From Pyricularia pennisetigena (taxonomy: Eukaryota > Ascomycota > Sordariomycetes > Magnaporthales > Pyriculariaceae), in NCBI RefSeq assembly GCF_004337985.1, contig NC_043743.1, positions 3,922,580 through 3,986,579 of the forward strand: a DNA stretch of 64,000 nucleotides, given 5' to 3'. The stretch's first letter is position 1; every line of letters starts with the position of its first letter. This document shows, piece after piece, positions 44,040-56,700 of this stretch. The notes under the pieces are model-generated. The model had not been told where the DNA came from, searched no databases, and worked only from the letters and a program-made list of their open reading frames with translations. A program made the position numbers and the translations under genes.

Positions 44040-46844
44040 TCATAGCTGTAAAGGCGAGTCCTTCCTCATCAGGTAGACCTCGCCTACCAGCACGGCGCAG
44101 CCAACCACCATGGAGACGGCTATGATGGGAAGGTTGACGCGCGCGAACTCGAGCGCGCGGACGTGGATGTGCTTGCGCTTCAGGATGTCGTGCCAGAGCA
44201 GGCCGGCCAGGGAGGCGCTAAAGGTCGTGCTGAAGGCGCCGTAGTTGACACCAATCGCCATGCTGTAGACCGTCGCCCAGAAATCGCGTTCCTTGATCGC
44301 CGGGTTGCTGCTTAGACCCTCGTCGTGGATGGCCTGCCAGGCCTGGATCACACGGCAGAGGAGGATTGTCGTGCCGATGTTGGTACCCGAGAACTGGGTG
44401 TGAATATCAAAGTTAGTATTATCTACATTGAGCTCACCATCAGAGGAACGTGTCCAAAAATGGGCGGGGACTCACATTGCATAGAACGACAGAGAGAAAT
44501 CCCATGCCTCCAATGGCACCGACCGTTCCAGTCTTTGTGACCCAGTGGTCCCAGCCGTATGCAAAGACGGGAACCCAGCCGCTGCTAACGAGGCCCTGCA
44601 CTAGGACGAACATGCAAAAGGCAAATGGGATCAAGGCAAACGGCAGGTGTGCAAACACTGCCATGACGGTAGGGAACGTCTCTTGCGCCCAGATGTGCGC
44701 ATCTCTGCACATGTGTACCAGATTTGACTTTTGGCGCTTTTTGCCGTGCCTCGAGCCTGATTGCGATTCGGCGTCACGGGTCACGGAGGCTTCTTGGTCG
44801 TTTTTGGAGCCCTTGACTCCATTTAAAGACTTCTCGCGCTCTTTCATCTCGACCTCTGCTCCCAACACTCCTTGTGGTTCTAAAGTTTGCCTACTTTCTG
44901 CTGAAGCCAAGTCCTGCTTCTCGCACCGAGAGCTCTGCTCGCTAGACCCAGAGTCCTCCCGCTCCGAGGCGTCAGCTTTCAGTGCCGTGATTGTGTTTGT
45001 TTCGCTTGGTTGTGCCGCATATTCCTTTTCGCCATTCCTAGGATTAACAGTGCCCGATACTGTCGTTCTCCCATCTGAAGTCTTGTTGCTGATCACGTTC
45101 TCATGAGGCCCGCCAGAACTGACCGGAAGAGCAACTGCGCCCAGGACGGTGCCGTCGTTTCCATCGCGCCGATCAGACTCCTGAAGTAAGTACGCATCTG
45201 TTCCCCTGAGCTCCGACTGTGTACGTGCATCCTCAAACCTCTGCCTGCCCTCTTTTGCAATCCTTCGCGTATCATGTCGGTTCATCCAGCCCATCGAGAG
45301 ATCACACAGAAGCATTAATGTCGCCGCTGGAACAGTAACGTAATAGACATGCTGATCTTTCCCAGAGCTGCTCATCGCCGCGTTTACTGCTAGAACCGTG
45401 ATAAGGGTGACGGCCATGATGACGGCACCAAAAAGAGCACCCTTCTTGTCTAGAAAAGGGTTCATGATCTCCTCTAGGGATAGTTCGACAACTTGGGTCT
45501 CCTCGAGTTCATAGCCCTCTGCCGTGTTGCCTCTGGCATGTGGAATGTTTGGATTTATGGGTTTACCTCCTCTCGCATGCTCTGGTAGTTCATGCATCTC
45601 GATGGACTTGGGGATCAGTTCTTCGTTGGAGAAGACTATGTAGAGGAGGAAAGGGAAGAGAATGACAACGGTACAGACAACCGGCACAATCATGTTTGCT
45701 GTGTAGTCGATGAATCGAATGCTGAAGGCACCAGCAAGGACCAAGTTGGTAGGGTTGGAGGAGACCAGGATTGCCGAGGCGATGTTGGCTATGGCAAACT
45801 GGGTGTAGATCCAGGCCCTCGGATGTACGATGTTGCTGGACACTCGGGTCATATAGGCCAAGAATGCGGTTCCTGACAGAATGATAGGGTCGTTGCCGAT
45901 GAAACTTCCCAGGCCAAAAAAGAAGGCGTAGAGATAGAAAAACAGGAGATGGCCGTTCTTCCCTCCCCACTTTAGCACACGAAACGCCATGTACCTGATG
46001 AGTCCAGAGGCGTCGATAGAGATGGCAATGTAGGCCAAGGTGATGAAGAAGAGCATAATGTCGATCGGGTGGATGTTCTCGGCACCATAAGTCCCCGCGA
46101 CGACCTCTTTCCTGCCAATAGCCAGGATGGCGAGCAGAAAGATGTCCGCAATCAATGGGCCGGTCAGGAAATTGATGGGCAAATAATACCGCAGCCAGCT
46201 CGAAGGCTTGTCGGCCTCCTTTTGCCCCTGTTCCGGCCCATCATCACTGGGATAATAGTCGGAACGATGAGGGATCAGTCTTAGGAAAGCTAATCCATCA
46301 AGAGCTGCATTGTGGAGCCATCGAGGAATGAATATTGGTACACGGAATGGGAATAGAACAACAACGTCTGGGTTTCGCGCATGGTTAGCTTAGGACAGAA
46401 TGAGCATAACTTGCGAATTTTCTATCGACAACTTGTCGTTGAATCATTTTTTCGACTTGTGAGAATTGGGATGTTGAGTTGAGAAACTAGCGAGTGTGAA
46501 TGTAAGCTCAGGGCAGACCGCAAACCCAAAATTATGGTACGCATTGTTATGGGTAGGGCCCTGTAAATTTTGGTGCGGGCTGACCCGAATCGTCCTGAAG
46601 TCTGATGTGATAACGCGAGGTTGAAGGGCGGAGGGGAAAAAAAAAAAAAAAAAAAAAATCTTGGCAAAGCTGAAATCCACAGTAAAATAAAGACCAAGAA
46701 GCAAAGATGGACAAAAGAAAAGACACCAAGTAAGCCACACTCACTCGCTATCACAAAGACTATAAGCGTGACAATGGATCGCCAACTTGTAATGCGGTCC
46801 GTGTTGAGATCGTCAGGGTTCCTCGTACGCTCGTCGACAGCCAT
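44040..46844 (-). CDS. CitMHS/ArsB-type ion transporter (SLC13/arsenite-permease superfamily)
   Basis: Three exons on the minus strand: 46844-46745, 46367-44476 and 44393-44040, about 781 residues. Borders: GTGAGT...CCCAG (phase 1) and GTGAGT...CCCAG (phase 0). About eleven hydrophobic helices in two halves, each with an internal Asn/Gly-rich hairpin: GNDPIILSGTAFLAYMTR and SSNPTNLVLAGAF in the first, FSGTNIGTTILLCRVIQAW and GVNYGAFSTTFSASLAGLLW in the second. This double hairpin arrangement is that of the ion transporter superfamily (ArsB, citrate-Mg transporters, P protein). A central loop of about 200 residues (about 365-560) is Ser/Glu-rich, disordered and unusual in size. It may export arsenite or transport organic acids or other ions; the sequence does not tell. 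The first intron is long (377 nt) and holds a 22-A run. Confidence 0.88.
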
Positions 46845-48436
46845 AACTGCATGCTGAACCTAAAGCCCAGCAGCTGTCGCGAGGCAGGAATTTTTCGCTA
46901 GGAAGAATAAGCGAAGGGTGAAAAAAAAAGAGACAGAGGGAGGTCGCAAGAGCTGATGGTTGTAACCAATTCCTCAAGACTGAAGAAAAGAAGGAAAGGG
47001 AATCTGAAGAAAACCGGACGCCAAGACTGAAATTAGTTGATTTGAGGGAGAGAGATACAGCCCAATTAAGCCGACGATAGATGCCCAGCCAACCCCACCA
47101 GACTAAGTCACCCCACCAGCACCAGGCCGCTAAAGAATCTTATACAACGGCTGTTAGGTAAATCCCAAGGTTGATCGTCGATGAAATGTGGTGGCGAGGA
47201 GAAACGAAATAATACTACTACCTGCCTACGTAAGTTTCGCCAACGTATAGTAAATAAATATCCGTAGCCAGAGGCACCTTAGCTTTAGTGCTATCGAGTC
47301 CAGCAACTGACCAGCAGCACGTGGTCTCCCTATCGCGATGCCGAAGAAAGGCTGTGTTTCTTGGGGTGCAGATTAAGACCCGACGGCAAACACACACTTG
47401 AGTCGCTTGGCATTGAACACAGCCCCAAGCTACTCTCAAATGTGCCTCTGAGTGGACGAAATGCCATTCGATTTTTTCCACTCTACCGTTCAAGAATGCA
47501 TACATCATCTACAGTTTTCGATGTTATTTTTTTCTTACAGGGAAACGCCCTATTTGGTTAGAAAGAGAACAGAAAAAAGAAAAAGAAAAAGAAGAAAAAG
47601 GCACTAAGACTTTGGACATTTTCGTCATGGTGTGAAGAAAGGCTGTGACAACTTGACATACTAAAACGTTTGACTTTGCAGGGACTGGATAAACATCAGA
47701 GTAAGCCCAAGAGCGGGAACTTTCTTCCCCCCCACCAAAAGACTCACCGACCATGGATACCTTACTGCAATCACCTGCAGGCAGCACCGTATATCATCGT
47801 CTCGGCTCTCTCGACTGCGAACTTGGGTTTCAATCGCCCAAGCTTGGAGACACTTGCTTCGAATAGGTAATCGGTGAATACCTTGGCGGCCTTGGCCAGG
47901 AGGACTCAACCAAATGCACCCTCCATTTCACTCATTGCGTTGCCTGCCTATCTGCCATGCACAAACTATACTACCCTGTCACCGAGAACAGGGACTCGTA
48001 CTGTATTTCGTTTGCCTATTGAGGTCCCCCGATCGATCTCTTCAAATGTTCCAGCCTCGCCTCGTGTGTAGAGCTTTGTTACACCCGGCCAGAAGAATGT
48101 GAAATCATGACTGGGCGTAGGGGCCCCCATGCACGACACAATCGTCCACCATTCCCCAAGTGATAATATACTCTGACTCCCCCACCCGCCAGCACGCCGG
48201 CCGCTAGGCATCTTTTTCCCTCTACATTTTCACTCAGCACTAGGGAAAGAGAAAAAAAAAAAAAAAAGATTTGCGTTTTTGAACGACTGCGGCAAGGCAC
48301 ACCGTCATGCCGGCATTCTCTCCGCTAATACAACAACAGATGGTGAACGGCCTGGCTGGCAGAGATGTGACATCGTATTCAAATATTACAACCCAAGGGC
48401 TTCAACTTGTTTGTGCTTGGCCCGTATCCGGTCAAT
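46845..48436. other. Divergent promoter region, no gene seen
   Basis: Between the transporter (minus) and the 611-residue membrane protein (plus). Many small frames but none looks coding. Confidence 0.45.
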
Positions 48437-50695
48437 ATGGGCCCGGTTCCAGAATTTTGTAAGTGGTGTCGATCCAAGCAATAATTTTTGGTTGTCGTTT
48501 CTTGTTTCTTGTTTTACGGGGCGGCCCTTTTTCCTTTTTTTTTTCTCTCGGGATCGGTTCTTGGTTCCACAAGGAGCTCCACGTGTAGCGCTCCCCAGAT
48601 CTCATAGGGCCCGCAGCGCCTGTAGCCAAGCTCTGGGCGGCCAACGCCAACGCATGGCGGGATCCATTTGCACTACCCAACAGGTGAAGAAATGTCACCT
48701 CAATCAATTACAGTTCGACTAATGGAACGATCTACATTTGATTCAAACATTTTCAACGGTCAATCTTGCTAATTTCTTCGCGATTCACGCACCCACTTTA
48801 CCAGGTATTACACCCTCGTGGCGGCTTGTGTGCTCGCTCGAAAGGCGGCTTGGCTGCGCGATGCTTGCTTGGCTGCAGCTCTAGTGTTTCCTGCCGTCGC
48901 AGCCCTACACGGGATCGTACTGGCATGCCTGCACCAAGATGGTTAGTATTATATCGGGTTTCTTTTCTTTTCTTTCTTTTTTTTTTATTGTCCTTTTACT
49001 CGCTTTGCTCCCTGGTTAGTGGCCGGGGATATGAGGCGTTTATGCCGGCATGGCGAATATCTTAGATATTGTGCATGTGGGCTGATTGACCCCTTTGGTT
49101 CAGGAGCTGTTGATATGGACGTCTATGGGGCTTTTCAGCTTTCCGCAGTTGCCATTTTGGCCGCCCCAGTGACAGTCCGAGTATCCGATACGTATTTTTT
49201 CGGGCCAGGCCGAAACATCATCTTTGTGTGGACCGGTATAATCCTGGCTGGCATGCTGAGTCTCACCGTGGAGTTTTACCGCAGCAATGCTATCCACTGC
49301 GACGAGAGCAACCGGGGCAATTTCACCACGTACAACCCGGCAGATTTCCCCTATTCTGTGGGGAATCTGTGTGGAATCACCTGCTCGGAGGAACAGGGTC
49401 CCTTTTCTCCCATGAGAAAGGAGGCAACAGCCGAGATTTACATAATACCGGCGCCTGTCAAATTCAACTTTGGCACCGCTACCCTTACCGCCGCAGCTTG
49501 TTGCATCCCGGCAATTCTGTCTCTGGCGTCTTTGATGAACAAAATACGCGAGCTCAACTGGAGAAGATCCCGTATGGGTGGCTGGCGCGATGCCAAGCAG
49601 GATCCTGGATTTGACGAACCCATCGATGGATTCCACGGCGCTACTTTCAGGACCATGAACAGCGTCAACAACAATGTCCGACATCTTTTGAGGTTCATCG
49701 AGATCCCTCTGTTTGCCGCCGCAGTCGCCGCCATCTTGATTATTGGCGAGCTGAACCTGTGGGATCCGCACATCGTCCATGGCACTGAGCCGATAACAAG
49801 CGTCGGACAGTGGGCACCCATAGTCACGGCTGGACTGGCAGCACTGGGATCTCTGTACCTCTTGATAGAGAAGGATGCCATGGCGGCAGCGATGGAAGAG
49901 GAGGCACGTCAGACCGGAAACTCACCCGGCGCAGGATCTTGCAGCTGCCCACACCACCACGGTCAATGGTCATCTCCGATCGACTCACATAACCACCACC
50001 CTTGGTCTGCCGGGACCATAGAACCTATGCGAACTTTTGACACGGCCGGCGATGGTAGCAATAACTCATGCTCCCCAATCCTTACCAGGCAGGGCAGTCG
50101 AATGAAGATTGCCAAGTACATCAACAAGATTGGCAAAGCCATCAGCACACCCGCATCTGACTTGGACGACGCTTCATTCCGGGCAGGTCCCGCGGGCGAC
50201 TTTCCCGAAGCCCCCGGGGAGCGTCTAAGGGACCCGAGGATTCAAGAAATTCAAAAGGTCTACAACATCTGGCGGGACGCCAACGGCAACGTCATACCAT
50301 CACGAACACACAGCGTCGCCGGAAGCAGGACTGCATCTCCACGGCCGTCAGCATCGAATCGTACGAGATCTGCCAGCCCCGGCCCTCTGCCAAGGATTCC
50401 ACCGAGAAGCAGCACCCTGCAGGACCGGAGGTCAAACGCATCCGACATGCCACAGCTTTCCTTGACCATATCCGCGCCAGCTCCTACAGCGACCAGGGGC
50501 AGGGCTCCGGTTCGGCGGCGGGCGACACTGGAGGTCCCTGCGCAAAACTATACGGGCTCTGACGGGCTCCAGGCGTCGTCCCCAGCAATCATAATCTCTG
50601 CCTCCTCAGATGGCGAATCAGCTACTACCACCCCCAGGACGCTGTACAGGGAACCTTTACCGATCGCCACGGCATCAACATCCTCCCCGAGATGA
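48437..50695 (+). CDS. Multi-pass membrane protein, about 611 residues (hypothetical)
   Basis: Four exons: 48437-48458, 48599-48683, 48805-48941 and 49104-50695. Phases fit throughout (1, 2, 1), giving MGPVPEFYLIGPAAPVAKLW, then NANAWRDPFALPNRYYTLVAAC, then a helix pair and LHQDGAVDMDVYGAFQL. The last two introns (GTGAAG...CCAG and GTTAGT...TCAG) are solid because only they keep the hydrophobic frame; the first exon is the least certain. Helices are at about 38-75, 90-135, 190-215, 270-290 and 300-320; between helices there is a Cys-bearing loop (IHCDES...CGITCSE). The last 250 residues are Ser/Pro/Arg-rich, disordered and end in TASTSSPR. I do not recognise a characterised family. Function unknown. 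Confidence 0.75.
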
Positions 50696-52916
50696 TCCAA
50701 TCAGATTTCCCCCAACGCCTCAACGCATGGCTAGTCTCATCACATGCCAGTCGCAACTTCTTTTCATCAGACTGTACTTTTGTCCCTATGATGGCGAGTT
50801 CGGACGCATCTAACGACGACCAACCCCTCCATGGGAATACTGCTCTACACTCGGATGAAACGACCTTTAGGCCCTTCGGGGTCCGACCGCCAAACCCCCA
50901 GTGCACGTCTGCATCTGGACAAACATGAGATGATATCACGTGGTGGCCCGCCCCTGGGTGTGCCACCGGAGCAGCCAGGTTATTCAAGTCAGCGCCACGA
51001 ATCAGAAAGGTCTTCACTATTGCCATCAGGATCAAGCTGGCATGCCGAGAGATGACAGCTCCGTGCAAATTGCCGAAACCATATTCTACCCCTGACTGCT
51101 GCGACCCGAGTAGGGCTTGACGGGCACCTCGAATCGGCGGCTATATGCTATGCCAAGCAACATGCCACATGACGTGTTCTCAACGGGAGAGGCGCATACA
51201 ACTTGGAGGGTAGACCACGAACAAGCTAAGCGAAAGGCAAATAAAGACAAGAGAAGAAAAAATCAAAAAAAAAAGGTGACAATGCGTTCGGGCCTCCTCG
51301 TTCTTTTTGCCTCTCTAGACGAGTATGTGTCTGGATACTTGACGACTTTCTTTGCGTTAACAATTTAACCTTTTACTACCGTCATTGCAAAGAAAATGAT
51401 TATCAGTGTTGAAAGTTTGCCCATGTGCAATTCCACCATCACAGTCTCCTGTTCAAGTCTTGTACCATAGTATATAATCCTAGCGTCATAACCTTGGCGA
51501 TGCCAAGCATTTTGGCTTTTTTGTCCTGTTGTTTTCTATCGTTGTGGTAGGCTGCGTTTCTTTCTTATTTTTCTTGTTCTCCGGGGTTTAGACATTGGGC
51601 GGGCAACCACTACACACTTTAATTTGGAGAAAGGGACGACGGGTGGTGTTCGAGTAACACCCCCTTGTCCTCCAACGAAGGACACGGTGTTTAACTCTGT
51701 TGTTTGCATTACTCTTCCTGTCCCCTCACGCGGACATCGCAGGGTGGAAGTCACGAAACATTGTTAAAGAAAAAAAACTTACCAGCTAGCCGTTTTGTAG
51801 ACTAGACCTAGACCTAGTTACCATCCCTAACAAAAACTAACTGAAAATATTCCCGGCCTTCAGCTAATCTTACTCATGTGACGAATCCTCGCCCAAAAGT
51901 TTGTCGTGGTTAGCACACTCATCCAAAAATTCCAAGTCTACTATTAGCGTGCTAGCGGAGACTCCCGGTTACTCCGGTCCCTGCCGCGCCTGCGTGTGGT
52001 CGGGACGACGCTAAAAAGGTCTGATCCTGAGATTCTGTAAGTTGACGCCTTGTGTTTTATCTTGTTCTTTTTTATTTTTTTTTTTCCCTCTCCTTCTTTT
52101 CACATGTGGTTTAGACCAAGGAAACTTCGAGAAAATAACTCTTCGACTAGTCCAAATAAATGCTCGTCCCAAAACTCGATCCCTTAGATTGATCTTGATG
52201 GTCTTCTTTTTTTTCTTTTTCGTCCGAGTGCCACCTACTTTGGGTCTGTGCAATTGCAAGCGACCCTGTTCATCTGGACGTTCGGGCTTGGTCTGCAAAG
52301 TGTCTGATTTTAAACCCGTGTCCTGTTCACCATCAGTTACAATACGTAATTTTTTGATATTGCATCTTGAAATTTCTTTTTCGGAATCTGCAGCGGCAAA
52401 AGGTCTTGAATATTCTGCGAACGTTGGGGGACAGGGTGATGCTGACTTGAATCATTATCATGGACTACGCGGCGGTTCTGATTTTTGCGATTGATATATC
52501 TCATCGGGCAGGACAATCTTTTATTTACACCAAAAATAGCACTTCAGGGGGATGTATTTTAAGAGCCAATTTATTTACCGTATTTTTCTATTTTTACCAG
52601 CAGCAACTTTTCATTAGGATATGTCCTGTTTGTTTGGGCTGTTTTGCAAATACAAAGTCATGCAACACCATCATGAAGCCCTTGATTAAATGCTGTGTGT
52701 AATTTCAAATCAATAAAATTGCTGTACATCCTGTAATCTCTCGAACTTAGGCGCGTATATCTGCTTTTCTTTTTCCACCACCTCGTCCACTCTTTTAGTT
52801 TGAATATATTCCACACGGTCGGTCAGGTGTCTTTTGTTTAGAATTATCTACGCTCGCTTTGCGTTTCCCGAAATTTACTCCAGTCTCACAACCATACCTT
52901 TCCTCTTTTAAGAGAA
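50696..52916. other. Gene-free stretch leading to the repeat block
   Basis: About 2.2 kb with falling GC content towards the right. Open frames are short and T-tract driven. It carries the 3' UTR of the membrane protein gene and the promoter of the secreted gene at 52917. Confidence 0.5.
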
Positions 52917-53393
52917 ATGTTCCCCACTTCTTTCATTACCGGCTCTCTTCTTTTACTTTCGCTTTTGGGCAATGTCCAAGCCGTTATCGTCATGATCGGG
53001 GCCGATATTGAGCCCCAAGTACTTGCACACTATGGTGGTTTAAACGAGGGAGCCATCCAGGCGATGACCAACAAAAATATAATCATCGGCTTTAATCACC
53101 AACTAGTTATCAACGATTACAAAAAATACTATCCTAACGCTCACGGATACGTCTACCACTTTGATGTCAAAGACACGAAGTTTTTGGACCGCTTGTTGGA
53201 GGATTTGCGCGAGGCATTCTATGCAAATATACTGGATCAAGCCCCTCCTGCCGGCTTGAAACCAGAGGAGCTGGCAGCCATTGCTCCTTTACCTAAAGAG
53301 AGTATCGTTGGGGTATTCAAAGTTGAGGACGGAAAACAGATAGAGGTTGGAGTATGGAAAACTTTTTTTGATAAACAGGATAACCATCCCTAG
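52917..53393 (+). CDS. Small secreted cysteine-free protein, effector candidate
   Basis: Single exon, 158 residues. Residues 1-22 form a signal peptide (cleavage near VQA-V), and the mature protein of about 136 residues has no cysteine. It contains no membrane segment. The order HGYVYHFDV, then about 45 residues later LAAIAPLPKESIVGVFKVEDGK, recalls the end of the alpha domain in fungal proteins related to heat-labile enterotoxin ADP-ribosyltransferases, but the catalytic Arg, Ser-Thr-Ser and Glu motifs are not seen, so an enzyme activity is not supported; resemblance is weak. The gene lies a few hundred bases from the RIP-mutated retroelement block (from about 53.9 kb) with intact reading frame and ordinary codons, a location known for infection-related secreted proteins. 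Alternative: a decayed paralogue. Confidence 0.7.
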   Translation: MFPTSFITGSLLLLSLLGNVQAVIVMIGADIEPQVLAHYGGLNEGAIQAMTNKNIIIGFNHQLVINDYKKYYPNAHGYVYHFDVKDTKFLDRLLEDLREAFYANILDQAPPAGLKPEELAAIAPLPKESIVGVFKVEDGKQIEVGVWKTFFDKQDNHP

Positions 53394-53538
53394 GTCAAAT
53401 TTTCACTATATCCTGCTATGCTTGGAAGGCCAGTTGGTAAAAAGGAAACTCCCAACTGGTGATGCTAATTCTGCCGCCGATGGGAGCGGCAGACCTTGCT
53501 GTGTGGATAGTCTCAGGGCTCATCCTAGAACGAACGCT

Positions 53539-53571
53539 CCGCAATTGACCCACTTCGTGGCTCAATTGCGG
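53539..53571. repeat. 33-nt near-perfect palindrome (hairpin)
   Basis: CCGCAATTGA (53539-53548) pairs with TCAATTGCGG (53562-53571); the inner part CCAC-TTC-GTGG adds four more pairs around one C-C mismatch. It lies inside the first copy of the direct repeat. Confidence 0.9.
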
Positions 53572-53686
53572 CGTTGGTTATACCTGTGGGTCAGGTCCAC
53601 CCAACGATCGTGTTAACAATATGGGTTGCTAACAGGGGTTTAGGCATTAGCCTAGGTGCGGCGTGGTGCTAGTTGCGCTATAAAAG

Positions 53687-53723
53687 CCTGTAATTACAGG
53701 GGTTTAATGCCTGTAATTATAGG
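53687..53723. repeat. Duplicated 14-bp palindrome CCTGTAATTACAGG
   Basis: Perfect copy at 53687-53700 and a second at 53710-53723 reading CCTGTAATTATAGG (one C to T change). The two form a 23-bp tandem duplication with the following GGTTTAAT-type sequence. Confidence 0.85.
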
Positions 53724-56700
53724 GTTTGAATGCACTAAATGGACTAGAATTATTCACTATAATGGTTTACTAATTTTGGGATTAATAACTTAGATTTATT
53801 GGTGGGGGAAATTTTGCTTTATCTTCCTTATTAGTCTCAGGGCTCATCCCTGAAGCCCAAAGCTCCACAATTGATCCAGTCCGTTCGCTTCGCTCCACTT
53901 CGTAGCTCAATTTAGTCTCGCGTAATATATTTAAATAATATTTACTATATATTAGCAACGGCCGGAACAGTACAAAAAGGGGCATTAACCTTCCGGAATA
54001 TGCGATTTTTTACCTAATCGAAAAAAATACTTCGCATTTCGAAAATGCGCCAAATAATAAATTTGTTTTAATTTAACCGAATTAAACGCCCACAAATTTA
54101 TAATTGTATATTAACGTTCCATATTAAAAAAATAATAATATTAGGATAATAATTGGGGTGCAAATTAAAACCAACGTTGGAAATATTAATATTTAGGATA
54201 TAAACGTTAAAATTGGAGCTGGAATCGGTGAAATCGGAAACGGTTTTATCGCGTTCGGTTTGGGATAGGTTTAATTGGATAATAACCACACCGAAACTGG
54301 TTTTTTCCAAAATAAAAACAATAAAATTAAAAAAAATTAGCAAATATATTAAAAATTGTAACAATTGTTACAAAAATGGAAAAACAAACAGCTATTGTAA
54401 TATTTATTACAATAATTGTGGAAAAAAAACGATTATAATAATTATTATTATATGGCCAATTTACGCTTAAATCCAAAAATTGGGCGTTATAACCAGGACG
54501 CGTTAACCCTTTTTCTTTTTTTTTATGCAAATTTCGATTACGCGGGTAATAAATGGCGATTCGTTTAATATAAAATAGATTATTTTAACCCTACCCGACG
54601 GAAATAACGTTTTAAAATTAATGCAAATTTTCGAATAAATCCAATTAAAAAGACCGTCGCCGCTATATTAAATTAAAACATCCACAATTACCGATCCAAA
54701 ACGGGTTTTTCCTTCCTATAAATTTTTTTTAAAATTTTGTCGGACGTTACGGTATTTGGTTCTTAAATCCACTTTTTTTAACGCCAACATTTTACCCAAT
54801 TCCGCCGAATTAATATCCCGGATATTGTTATCGGCGTGGATTATTAACTAAAAAAGGTAATTAATTACCAAAAATTGCAATAAACGGATAAAACTTATAT
54901 TAAAAAAAACCGAGGTTTGGCGGTTACCAGTTGCGGTATCCGCATTAATGGGAATTCCTAATGGAGCGCGACTAATATCGTCGGTATTTTCGCCCACGAA
55001 AACGGTAATAATATTTTTAAAAATTGTTTCGGTATTCGTTATAACGTTTTCGAAACGGTGGCCAAATTGGAATTCTTTAATAATAATACAATAAAGCGGA
55101 ATACGTTTACGGGGATAAATAATTATACCGTTGGGTAAAATAAGCCCGGTATTTATACCCCTGCGTACCGGAAATACGTTTATATATTTAAAAATTATTA
55201 ACGATTTTTCGTTTAATATAGTGGTGGGAATTATAAAATTTAAAATTCGAGGGTAAAATAGCCACCATTTCCAACCTATCGATTCGAATTTTTGCAGGGA
55301 AGTTTTAATATTTTTATCGATATTAAAAACGACGAAATAACCATTATTTTCCCAAATATAATTAACCGTAAATATATTTTCCTAGGATAAACCTTTAAAT
55401 TGGGTGAAAAAAATCGCAATTTTGTCCCAAATTAGGGTATTAAAACCAATAATATCCCTAATTTTATAAATAATCGGCGTAGCAATGGTTATACCCCGAT
55501 TAATGCAAAAAATAAAGCGAAATACGCGGTATATTATCAATTCGCGGTAACGGAAAAATTAAATTTCGTTTCCAATTATACGTTAAAAACAAATATTAAA
55601 TAATAAATATATAACCAAACGCCGGATATTTTTAATATTTTCACCCGTAGAAAAACTGGTTTTCCGACCGTTTTTGCGTTAACGGTTTTTAACAAATTTA
55701 TTTAATTTAAACAAATATATTAATATAACGAAATTATAACAATTATTATAAAAAACATTTATTAGGAATTATTTTTAATATCGGAATTATCGTCGAAATT
55801 ATCGACGTCGGGGGGGCGTTATTTAAAATTGGAATCGATAATTTTATTTATGCATTATGGGTTAAATACCTTTTCCGCGTTATGGATTTCGTCCAATTGC
55901 TCAATTTTTCGGATTAAAAATGTCGAATAAAAGGTAATAATAACCGTACCCGTAAATTTGGTTAAAGTAATGTAAAATTACGCCTGGGTAAAAATAGCAG
56001 CCGTTCGCGGGGTATGGGTAACGTATATTTCGGTTAAATTATAATAATATTTAACGTCGAAAGTTGGGAAATTAATTACTATTTTTTTAAATGTTTGCGA
56101 AACAAGGTTGGTTGGGACGAAAATCAAAATGGGAAACATCCGTCGGTATTTTGGATAAATCGGTCGTATTAACAACGGATATACTAAATATAAATCGCCG
56201 TAAAATAAATAATCGTTTTTGCTATGTTTATTTTATTAATTAATAACCAATTTTCAAAAGCTAATTGTTCCAGTTTTAATAGAATGTAGGCATTTAAACC
56301 GAAACAAAAATTAATTTAATAAAAAGAAAAAGTTATAACAGTAATCACAAAATAGGGGCAGAATTGTAATAGTAATCACGAAAATAGGGGCAGGATTATA
56401 ATAATAATTACAAAAATAGGGACAGGATTGTAACAATAGTTACAAAAATGGGGGTAAAATTGTGATAATAGTTACAAAAATAGGGATAATGTATATATAA
56501 TTTACCAACCAGTTAATGGGGTAACCAATAGCAATTAAAAGGGGCACTAGGTATATCCCAGTTAAACCAAAAATATTTACCCTTAATTTTTTTATATTTA
56601 AAACCTATTTTGTTGTCGGTATTTAAACCGTTAACAGGCAAAATGTTTTAAAAAAGGCGCAAATCTTTTATAATATCCTAAATCGCGTTTGCGTTAAAAA

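Larger units (their letters stand above)
53509..53910 (+). repeat. Pair of direct repeats with internal hairpins at the RIP border
   Basis: The 17-mer AGTCTCAGGGCTCATCC occurs at 53509-53525 and 53833-53849. Both copies continue with a related segment ending in CTCAATT: the first reads CTCCGCAATTGACCCACTTC then GTGGCTCAATTGCGG, the second is CTCCACAATTGATCC, then an 18-20 nt insertion, then CCACTTCGTAGCTCAATT. The second copy has lost G (CG to CA), as expected from RIP. The copies are 324 bp apart in the same orientation. They could be the remnants of LTRs of a small element or two members of a repeat family. Confidence 0.75.
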
